29,163 bases of DNA from Pacificimonas sp036351775 (GTDB lineage Bacteria > Pseudomonadota > Alphaproteobacteria > Sphingomonadales > Sphingomonadaceae): the NCBI GenBank assembly GCA_036351775.1, contig JAZBPX010000057.1:1-29163 (forward strand), given 5' to 3'. The stretch's first letter is position 1. Each line of letters starts with the position of its first letter. The notes below the pieces were generated by a model, which searched no databases, was not told the DNA's origin, and saw only the letters and a list, made by a program, of their open reading frames with translations. The position numbers were made by a program, and so were the translations under genes. Shown here in pieces: positions 22,959 to 29,163 of this stretch.

Positions 22959-23654
22959 ATGACAGTCCCCACCACCTGCTTTCCCTCCCCGTTGAAGCCC
23001 TTCATCATTTCCGCCGTGGTCGTAATCGGCTTTGCCGCGGGGCCCGCAGCCGCCGACAGCTGGGACGATGACCGCTATGACCGCTACGAGCGCGAATGGC
23101 GCGGCGAATGGCGGCGCGATCACCGCCGCGACTGGCGCGATGACCGCCGCGACGCGCGCCAATGGGAGCGGCGCATCGAGCGCTTCGCCCGCAGCGCCTA
23201 TTATGACGGCCTGCGCGATGGTCGCCGCGGGTTTGGCAATGACAAGCGCGATTATCGCAACAAGTTCGTCCGCAAGGCCTACAAGCAGGGCTTTCGCGAT
23301 GGTCGGCGCGACCGGCGCGCGTTCCGCCACAATTACCGGGACCGGGATTATGGCTGGCGCGATGACCGGTATCGCGGCGCGGACTACCGCCCCGTCTACT
23401 ACAACCGGGCCAGCGATGTGCGCGGCAACTGGTATGGCCGCGACGGGCGGCGCTATGCCAGCTACGATCGCTGCCGCCGCGATGGCGGTGTAAACGGCGG
23501 CACGATCGCGGGCGGCGCGATCGGCGGCGTTCTCGGCAACGAAGTGGCGCGGCGCGGCGACAAGGTCGCGGGCACCATCATCGGCGCGGCGCTGGGTGCG
23601 GTCATCGGCCATGAAATCGGTAAGGGCGATGACCGGCGGCGCTATTGCTATTGA
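22959..23654 (+). CDS. Arg/Asp-rich envelope protein with glycine-zipper 2TM domain
   Basis: A 231-residue secreted or outer-membrane-associated protein. Signal peptide about 1-32 (hydrophobic IISAVVVIGFAAGPAAA, cut near DSW). Residues 34-175 are extremely rich in Arg, Asp and Tyr, with a repeated unit YxxGxRDGRR at 81-90 and 108-117 (YDGLRDGRR, YKQGFRDGRR). The C-terminal 178-222 is a glycine-zipper pair (GGTIAGGAIGGVLG and GTIIGAALGAVIGHEIG) of the 17-kDa surface antigen type. A GGGAG ribosome site lies seven bases before the ATG. Proteins of this type are common and expanded in sphingomonads; their function is not established. Confidence 0.82.
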   Translation: MTVPTTCFPSPLKPFIISAVVVIGFAAGPAAADSWDDDRYDRYEREWRGEWRRDHRRDWRDDRRDARQWERRIERFARSAYYDGLRDGRRGFGNDKRDYRNKFVRKAYKQGFRDGRRDRRAFRHNYRDRDYGWRDDRYRGADYRPVYYNRASDVRGNWYGRDGRRYASYDRCRRDGGVNGGTIAGGAIGGVLGNEVARRGDKVAGTIIGAALGAVIGHEIGKGDDRRRYCY

Positions 23655-23677
23655 GCGGTGGTGAATCAATCAAACTT

Positions 23678-23778
23678 GTCATCCTGAACTTGTTTCAGGA
23701 CCCACGCCATTTCGCCCCGGAAAGGCGGCATCGTCCGCAAAGGTAACGGTGTGGGTCCTGAAACAAGTTCAGGATGAC
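23678..23778. repeat. Palindromic REP-like element, copy D (101 bp)
   Basis: Left end GTCATCCTGAACTTGTTTCA, right end ACAAGTTCAGGATGAC, each a CCTGAA/TTCAGG hairpin, inverted relative to each other. It is an inverted homologue of copy E: GCAAAGGTAACGG next to GTGTGGGTCC in D matches, in reverse complement, the left half of E. It lies between the convergent glycine-zipper gene and recQ; the 352-bp gap 23655-24006 contains only these two copies. Confidence 0.88.
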
Positions 23779-23897
23779 AGGCTGTTGGGCGGTTGCCGGG
23801 AGAAGGGCATCAATCCTTAGGTCGACAAAGGTGGCGACTAGCAGCGCTACTGCCCCAGACCTCGCGGAAGTCCGCCAGAGCCCCTCATCCACATCTG

Positions 23898-23995
23898 CCA
23901 TCCTGACGAATGTCAGGACCCACGCCGTTACCTTTGCGTCACTGTAACGGCACCGGACCGTCATGGCGTGGATCCTGAAACGAGTTCAGGATGAC
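23898..23995. repeat. Palindromic REP-like element, copy E, inverted relative to D
   Basis: The right end, GAGTTCAGGATGAC, is standard, but the left hairpin is CCTGAC-GAAT-GTCAGG, so its two stems are of different types. In reverse complement the interior follows copy D (CACGCC..., GCAAAGGTAACGGCGTGGG). The element ends 11 bp before the recQ stop and could help terminate both convergent transcripts. Confidence 0.82.
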
Positions 23996-24006
23996 AGTTT
24001 TTGGGG

Positions 24007-25806
24007 TTATCCGGACGTGAACTCCGCGATCGCCGCGAGGAAGGCCGCGCCGTAGCGGTCGCGCTTGGCGCTGCCGACGCCGCCGATGCGGGCCAGTTCC
24101 TCGTCGGAGGCGGGTTTCGCCGCGGCCATTTCCGCCAGCGTGGCGTCGTGGAAGATGACGTAGGCGGGCACGCTGTTCTCCTCCGCCAGCGTCTTCCGGA
24201 GGGCGCGGAGGTGCTGAAACAGCGGATCGTCGGTGCTGGACACGTCCGCCGCCCCGCGCCGCCGCTGACGGCGCGGAGGCGGCGGCGGGACGATCTCTAC
24301 CGTCCGCTCGCCGCGCAGGATGGCGCGGGCATTCGGGCCGAGCGAGAGGCCGCCATGCTGCGGATCGGCGACGAGCGCATCCTCCGCCGCCAGCTGCTGC
24401 TGCACGGGCCGCCAGTCCATCATGCTCTTGTCCGCGGTCAGGCCGAAGACGCCGAGCCGGTCATGCCCGTTCTGCAACGCGCGGTCGGTCGCGTTCCCTG
24501 CCAGCACATCGGCGAGATAGCCGAGCCCGTAGCGCTGGCCCGTGCGGTAGACGGCGGAGAGCAGCTTGATCGCATCGTCGCTGACATCGACCACGCTCGG
24601 CGGGTCGAGGCAGTTGTCGCAGTTCCCGCAGGCTTCCGTGCGCGCCTCACCGAAGTAACCGAGCAGCGCGATGCGGCGGCACTTCGCGCTGGACGCATAG
24701 GCGGCGAGCGCGGAAAGCTTCTGGTGATCGACCCGGCTGCGGTCGCCCGCCTCGCCATTTTCATCGATCTGGGAGCGGGCGCGGGCGATGTCGGCGGCGC
24801 CCCACCACATGATCGCCTCTGCCGGGGCGCCGTCGCGTCCCGCACGGCCGGTTTCCTGATAATAGGCCTCGATGGATTTCGGCAGCGCCATATGCGCGAC
24901 GAAGCGCACGTCCGGCTTGTCGATCCCCATGCCGAAGGCGACGGTTGCGACCATGATCATGTCGTCGGCGCGCACAAAGGCGTCCTGATTGCCGCTACGC
25001 GTCTGCGGGTCGAGCCCGGCATGATAAGGCAGCGCGTTCAGTCCGCTGGCCTGCAGCGCGCCCGCCAGCTGCTCCACCTTCCTGCGCGTCGGGGCATAGA
25101 CGATCCCGGCGCGGCCCCGGCGCGCGTCCAGCCACCGCAGAAGCTGCGCCTGGCGGCTCCGCCCCTGTTCGACATGATAGCGAATGTTCGGACGGTCGAA
25201 GCCGGAAACGACGACCTTGTCCGGTGCGATGCCGAGCTGCTGCGCGATGTCGGCCTGCGTGACCGCGTCCGCCGTCGCCGTCAGGCCGATGCGCGGCACG
25301 CCGGGAAAGCGGTCGGCGAGCGGGCGCAGCTGGCGGTAGTCGGGGCGGAAATCATGGCCCCATTCCGAAACGCAGTGCGCCTCGTCGATGGCGATCAGGG
25401 ACAGGCGCGCATTGGCCAGCCGCTCCTGAAAGACGGGCATGGTGGCGCGTTCAGGCGCGACGTAGAGAAGGTCGAGGCTGCCATCATCGAGGCCGTGCCA
25501 TGCGCGCATCCGCTCATCGTCCGTACTCGCGGCGGTCAGGGCGGCAGCGTTCACGCCCGCCTCGGTCAGCGCACGTACCTGGTCCTGCATCAGCGCGACG
25601 AGGGGCGAAATGACGAGGCCCGTGCCCGCCCGTGCCATCGCCGGGATCTGGTAGCAGAGCGACTTGCCCGCGCCTGTCGGCATGATCGCCAGCCGGTCTT
25701 CGCCCGCCGTGACAGCATGCACGATCTCGCCCTGAAGCGGGCGAAACTCGGCATAGCCGAACACCTGCCGCAAAATCTCTTCGGGTCGGGGAATTTCGGT
25801 GGACAT
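24007..25806 (-). CDS. recQ: ATP-dependent DNA helicase RecQ
   Basis: 3'-5' helicase in recombination and fork repair, 599 residues. The start is ATG 25806 (MSTEIPRPEEILRQVFGY). Helicase motifs are in order: FRPLQ (motif 0), Walker A PTGAGKS (43-49), DEAH (141-144) with the RecQ aromatic loop SEWGHDFRPDY, GLTATA, then the second RecA lobe with YYQETGRAGRDG. A zinc-binding cluster follows in KCRRI...CGNCDNC, then the winged-helix region. The C-terminal HRDC domain (about 525-595) reads QHLRALRKTLAEENSVPAYV at its start. All core parts are intact. It lies back to back with the phytase-like gene, 63 bp apart. Confidence 0.96.
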   Translation of the reverse strand: MSTEIPRPEEILRQVFGYAEFRPLQGEIVHAVTAGEDRLAIMPTGAGKSLCYQIPAMARAGTGLVISPLVALMQDQVRALTEAGVNAAALTAASTDDERMRAWHGLDDGSLDLLYVAPERATMPVFQERLANARLSLIAIDEAHCVSEWGHDFRPDYRQLRPLADRFPGVPRIGLTATADAVTQADIAQQLGIAPDKVVVSGFDRPNIRYHVEQGRSRQAQLLRWLDARRGRAGIVYAPTRRKVEQLAGALQASGLNALPYHAGLDPQTRSGNQDAFVRADDMIMVATVAFGMGIDKPDVRFVAHMALPKSIEAYYQETGRAGRDGAPAEAIMWWGAADIARARSQIDENGEAGDRSRVDHQKLSALAAYASSAKCRRIALLGYFGEARTEACGNCDNCLDPPSVVDVSDDAIKLLSAVYRTGQRYGLGYLADVLAGNATDRALQNGHDRLGVFGLTADKSMMDWRPVQQQLAAEDALVADPQHGGLSLGPNARAILRGERTVEIVPPPPPRRQRRRGAADVSSTDDPLFQHLRALRKTLAEENSVPAYVIFHDATLAEMAAAKPASDEELARIGGVGSAKRDRYGAAFLAAIAEFTSG

Positions 25807-25869
25807 GGACCGTTCCGGCCCTATCGGAGCGCCGAGTGTTTCACCACCGCCTGAAGCGTATTGCCCGCC

Positions 25870-26919
25870 ATGCTCCGTCCGCTTTTCTACATTGCCGCCT
25901 TCGCCTGTTTCTTCGGGGCCGCGCTCACCGCACATGCGACGGATGGACCCATCACTGTCGAGGCAGCGGCGATCCCGCTGAACGCGGACGATCCGGCGCA
26001 GCTGACGGTTGGCGGCCTCCGCTATCTCGGCGGACTGCACCTCACCTCCGGGTCGCAGCGGTTCGGCGGCATTTCGGGCCTGCGCTGGCTTGGCGAGGAC
26101 CGAAAATTCCTGGCGATTACGGATGCCGGCGACTGGCTGCGGCTCGATCTTGCCGAGGACGAAAAGGGCCGCCTTACCGGCATCGCGGCGGCGGAAATCG
26201 GCCTTCTGACCGACGAGCGCGGCGCGCCCATGATCGCCAAGGAACTGGCCGATGCCGAGGCGCTGAACATCCGCCGCGTCGCCGTCGATGGCGGGGCGGA
26301 GCGGCGTGCGAGCGTATGGTTCGAACGCTCCCACCGACGTCAGACCTATCGCCTGACCGAAGACGGGCGCGTTGGGGCGATGCTCTCCGAAGCGCCCTTC
26401 GCGCCCGACCCGCCGCTGCCGAACAATGGCGGTATCGAGGCGGCGACCAGTATCGAGGCGGGGCTGCTGCTGTTCGCCGAGGGGGCGCGCAATGAAACGG
26501 GCGAGACGCGCGCCTTTCTCCGCGCGCGCTGCTTTCCCGGCGGACCGGGAAGTGAACCGCGGATCTGCACCCGCACGCTCGCCGCGCCGGTACCTGCGCC
26601 CTATCGCCCGACCGACGCGGTCAGCCTGCGCGGCAACCGGCTGCTGCTCCTGTCGCGGCATTTCTCACCCGCCGACGGCGTCAGCGTCCGCCTGGACCGA
26701 CTGACCTTCGACCCGGCGGCGCGGACCTTTGCGCGCGCGGAGGTGGCGGTGCTCGCCCCGCCGCTGTCGGTGGACAATTTCGAGGGGATCTCCCTCCGCC
26801 GCGAGGGTGACCGCATATTCCTCTACCTGGTCAGCGACGACAATTTCAACGCGCTGCAGAGGACGCTGCTGCTTAAGTTCGAACTTACAATGCCAGCGCC
26901 GGCCCTAGCTCCAAATTAG
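25870..26919 (+). CDS. Exported esterase-like phytase-family protein
   Basis: A 349-residue protein of the esterase-like-activity-of-phytase family (beta-propeller type; PF13449-like). Signal peptide MLRPLFYIAAFACFFGAALT ends at AHA-TDG. Characteristic strands are FGGISGLRWLGEDRKFLAITDAG near the N-terminus (residues about 66-88) and NFEGISLRR and YLVSDDNFN near the C-terminus. Family members are calcium-type phosphatases or uncharacterised; no substrate is claimed. The start is ATG 25870, although an in-frame TTG lies three codons upstream. The last base of its TAG is the first base of repeat copy F. It is divergent from recQ. Confidence 0.82.
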   Translation: MLRPLFYIAAFACFFGAALTAHATDGPITVEAAAIPLNADDPAQLTVGGLRYLGGLHLTSGSQRFGGISGLRWLGEDRKFLAITDAGDWLRLDLAEDEKGRLTGIAAAEIGLLTDERGAPMIAKELADAEALNIRRVAVDGGAERRASVWFERSHRRQTYRLTEDGRVGAMLSEAPFAPDPPLPNNGGIEAATSIEAGLLLFAEGARNETGETRAFLRARCFPGGPGSEPRICTRTLAAPVPAPYRPTDAVSLRGNRLLLLSRHFSPADGVSVRLDRLTFDPAARTFARAEVAVLAPPLSVDNFEGISLRREGDRIFLYLVSDDNFNALQRTLLLKFELTMPAPALAPN

Positions 26920-27007
26920 TCATTCCAGCGAAAGCTGGAATCCATGCTGCGGGGCTTGCGCCCGGGCCCCACGTCACAGCATGGATCCCAGCCTGCGCTG
27001 GGATGAC
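26919..27007. repeat. Palindromic REP-like element, copy F (89 bp)
   Basis: Left end GTCATTCCAGCGAAAGCTGG (stem TTCCAGC/GCTGGAA) and right end CCCAGCCTGCGCTGGGATGAC (stem TCCCAGC/GCTGGGA), with GCATGGATCC and its complement further in. It begins in the stop codon of the phytase-like gene and lies in the convergent gap before gshB, where it may act as a two-way terminator. Confidence 0.85.
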
Positions 27008-27035
27008 TAGGTTTCCTGCAGCCACCATTCCTAGA

Positions 27036-27986
27036 CTAATTTGCAGCCAGCCGTCTCTCGATGGCGTCCCAGATCAGGGCGGGGATGTCAGTGCCGTTAT
27101 ATTTGTCGATCGCCACGATGCCGGTGGGTGAAGTGACGTTGATCTCCGTCAGCAGCCCGCCGATGACGTCGATGCCGACGAAGATCAGCCCCTTCGCCTT
27201 CAGGTCCGGCCCGATGCGGGCACAGATTTCGCGCTCGCGGTCGGTCAGTTCGGTCTTCGCGCCCGCGCCACCAGCGGCGAAGTTCGAGCGGATTTCGCCC
27301 TTCTTTGGCAGGCGGTTGACCGCACCGACCGGCTCGCCGTCGACGAGGACGATACGCTTGTCGCCCTCCGACACCGCGGGCAGGAACGCCTGCGCGATGA
27401 AGGGCTCCTCGAAAATCGAGCCGAACAGTTCAACGAGCGCGCCGAGATTGCCGTCGCCGCCGTCGAGCTTGAAGACACCCTCGCCGCCCTTGCCGTGCAG
27501 CGGTTTCAGGACAATCGACCCGTGCCGTTCGCGAAATGCGCGAATCTCTTCGAGTGAACGCGAGATCATGGTCGGCGGCATCAGGTCGGCATAGTCGAGG
27601 ACGTAGAGCTTTTCGGGCGCGTTCCTGACTTCCACCGGATCGTTTACGACCAGCGTCTCGCCCTTCAGCCGCTCGAGAAGATGCGTTGCCGTGATATAGC
27701 CGATGTCGAAGGGCGGATCCTGGCGCATCAGGACAACGTCGGCATCGCGGCCAAGGTCGATCCGCCGGGCCTCGCCGAGCTCGTAATGATCGCCCTGGGC
27801 CGCGCGCACCGTCACGGGATGCGCCCGCGCCTTCACGCGTCCCTCGTCCCAGCTGAGCGCGTCCGGCAAATAGTGCCACAGCGCATAGCCGCGCGCCTGC
27901 GCCTTCAGCATCAGCGCGAAGGTTGAATCGCCAGCGATGTTCACATGCTCGATGGGGTCCATCTGGACCGCGATGGTCAGGGTCAT
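27036..27986 (-). CDS. gshB: Glutathione synthetase GshB
   Basis: ATP-grasp ligase that joins gamma-glutamylcysteine and glycine. The start ATG 27986 gives 316 residues and the usual start MTLTIAVQMDPIEHVNIAGD; an upstream ATG at 28010 is less likely. Family blocks are DVVLMRQDPPFDIGYITATH, NDPVEVRNAPEKLY, the ATP-grasp loop LKPLHGKGGEGVF, and the C-terminal EINVTSPTGI with the metal-binding Glu and Asn. Complete and intact. It is preceded on the same strand by the App1-type gene, 118 bp away, with no terminator seen between. Confidence 0.96.
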   Translation of the reverse strand: MTLTIAVQMDPIEHVNIAGDSTFALMLKAQARGYALWHYLPDALSWDEGRVKARAHPVTVRAAQGDHYELGEARRIDLGRDADVVLMRQDPPFDIGYITATHLLERLKGETLVVNDPVEVRNAPEKLYVLDYADLMPPTMISRSLEEIRAFRERHGSIVLKPLHGKGGEGVFKLDGGDGNLGALVELFGSIFEEPFIAQAFLPAVSEGDKRIVLVDGEPVGAVNRLPKKGEIRSNFAAGGAGAKTELTDREREICARIGPDLKAKGLIFVGIDVIGGLLTEINVTSPTGIVAIDKYNGTDIPALIWDAIERRLAAN

Positions 27987-28104
27987 GGCGTGGGCCTTTC
28001 CGGCGCGCATTTCTGGGAAGCAGGTGTGCCGATTACTTTGGCGGGCGCGGGTCGGCTACCCAGCCCAGCCGGACGCCGGATATGCGCTTCCCACTCCCCT
28101 TTCG

Positions 28105-29157
28105 CTAGCGCCCGGTGACGGCTGCCTTTGCCGCTTCGACGTCGGCGGCCGTGTCGGTGTGAAAGCCCACCGTTTCAACCATGTCGAGCGCCTCGTCGAA
28201 TCCCTCACCGCAATAGACCGGGATGCCGCGCGCCTCGATCCCGGCAAGACGGTCGCCGTTCTTCCCCTCGCGGCAGGTGCCGGAAACATCGCGGATGAAA
28301 ACGCCGGCGACATTGTCGGGAAAATCGGCGGCGACGGTTGCGTAGACCTCGACGTCCTTCTGTCCATTGTCGCCGATCAGGAGGAACCGGAAGTCGGGGT
28401 AGAAGGCCAGGATGGTCTCGATGGCCGCGACCTTGTGCGTGTTGTGGCCGCCTGAGATGAACTTTGCATCGTCGAGGCCGTAATCCTTCAGGAACATCGG
28501 CCCGTGCGGAATGCCGTTCAGCTCCATGAATTCGGTGATGAAGCCGTAGAGGTTCCAGGGGCTGGACGAGACGTAGAAGACGGGCCGCTGCGGTGCCTCG
28601 TGATCGACGACGAGCATCCTGTAGAGCCTCGATGCGCCCGGCACGGCCAGGCGGTCTGCGGGCTGGTGAACGAGGACGCGCTTCCAGTTCTTGAGGAAGT
28701 TCGTCGCACCGGTTTCCACAACCGTGTCGTCGATATCGGAAATGATCCCGAGCGCGCCCTCGGTGCCGGGCGCGAGGACCGGCAGGTCGACGGTTTCCCG
28801 GTGCGACTCGCGGTCGGGGGTCGAAACCGTCACCGTTTCCCAAGCGGTACGAACGGGCATCGGACGAACAGCGAGGGGGACCCTGAAGCGGAAATAGCCC
28901 TCGGAATCGCTGACAGTCTCGTGATATTCACCATAAGCCTCCATGCGAACCCGGACGCCCGGCACTTCGTCGCTTTCGTAGATCGCGAGCATCGCGCGCA
29001 GGCGGCCGAGGGTGCTCTGCCCCGGATTGAGCGGCTTGCGATATTCCACGATCCGGCCGGACACGCGCAGTTCATCCGCGCGGCGATAACCGGCATAGCT
29101 GAGAATACGCAGGCGCTTTTCATCGAGGCGGTCGCCGCCATAGCGGACGCGGTCCAT
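28105..29157 (-). CDS. App1-family (DUF2183) phosphatase, possibly 5'-truncated by the window edge
   Basis: A protein of the App1 phosphatidate phosphatase type. The catalytic haloacid-dehalogenase-like motif DxDxT is D141-I-D143-D-T145 in GIISDIDDTVVETG, followed by RPVFYVSSSPWNLY, DDAKFISGGHNTHK and LLIGDNGQKD, all conserved in the family. The N-terminal 130 residues form a beta-rich domain. Yeast App1 removes phosphate from phosphatidic acid; the bacterial substrate is unknown. The shown ATG at 29157 is six bases from the window end and the frame stays open beyond it, so the true start may lie outside. Family call is firm, start uncertain. Confidence 0.85.
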   Translation of the reverse strand: MDRVRYGGDRLDEKRLRILSYAGYRRADELRVSGRIVEYRKPLNPGQSTLGRLRAMLAIYESDEVPGVRVRMEAYGEYHETVSDSEGYFRFRVPLAVRPMPVRTAWETVTVSTPDRESHRETVDLPVLAPGTEGALGIISDIDDTVVETGATNFLKNWKRVLVHQPADRLAVPGASRLYRMLVVDHEAPQRPVFYVSSSPWNLYGFITEFMELNGIPHGPMFLKDYGLDDAKFISGGHNTHKVAAIETILAFYPDFRFLLIGDNGQKDVEVYATVAADFPDNVAGVFIRDVSGTCREGKNGDRLAGIEARGIPVYCGEGFDEALDMVETVGFHTDTAADVEAAKAAVTGR

Positions 29158-29163
29158 GCCGCG

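Noticed and set aside
24001..25854. A long open frame on the plus strand opposite recQ, over 600 codons
   Set aside because: It is antisense to an intact RecQ, shows no recognisable domain, and such long shadows are expected in GC-rich DNA.

Overview
The window is about 29 kb of GC-rich (roughly two-thirds G+C) bacterial chromosome. Gene content and order point to an alphaproteobacterium, most likely in the Sphingomonadales. Indicators are hemC-hemD followed by a mitofilin/Mic60-like gene, a thioredoxin/LON/Trm112 cluster, ubiH near ftsK, then lolA-xth-ribA, and a dnaJ-like/cobS/cobT group. The placement rests on protein resemblance, not on a search. Almost everything is core housekeeping DNA. 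Accessory elements are a type II toxin-antitoxin pair, a small GIY-YIG gene and a set of palindromic intergenic repeats.

Layout. 1-2156 (minus): tsaD (tRNA t6A modification) runs into gpsA (phospholipid precursor) with an ATGA overlap, and gpsA is followed by a long inverted repeat. 2194-4917 (plus): hemC, hemD and a Mic60-like inner-membrane protein form a compact operon. 4951-5025 (minus): tRNA-Gly(GCC). 5218-7029 (plus): a thioredoxin with a C-terminal helical domain, a LON-domain protein and a Trm112-like protein. 7043-8610 (minus): an exported cyclase-family protein followed by a GFA-like zinc protein. 8720-8992: two 107-bp palindromic repeats. 9019-10254 (minus): a UbiH-type monooxygenase. 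10255-10897: a long gap with another repeat and, at about 10711-10810, a strong candidate small RNA with an anti-Shine-Dalgarno loop and an intrinsic terminator. 10898-13216 (plus): ftsK.

13213-14441 (minus): an exported cyclophilin translationally coupled to a GIY-YIG protein. 14568-17956 (plus): lolA, xth, ribA (with a degenerate N-terminal domain) and a 2-oxoglutarate/Fe(II) oxygenase. 17967-18257 (minus): bolA. 18305-22611 (plus): a DnaJ-domain protein, cobS and cobT, with a phd/vapC toxin-antitoxin pair on the opposite strand between cobS and cobT. 22959-23654 (plus): an Arg/Asp-rich glycine-zipper envelope protein. 24007-25806 (minus): recQ. 25870-26919 (plus): an exported phytase-like esterase. 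27036-27986 (minus): gshB. 28105-29157 (minus): an App1-type phosphatase that may continue past the right edge.

I see no classical new defence island or large mobile element. The most distinctive signals are: (1) the putative small RNA upstream of ftsK, with a CCTCCC motif in a hairpin loop; (2) the CobS/CobT pair with a DnaJ-like partner, split by a toxin-antitoxin cassette; (3) a family of palindromic repeats whose hairpin stems differ in sequence but always pair, as in REP elements; and (4) RibA with a decayed DHBP-synthase-like N-terminus.
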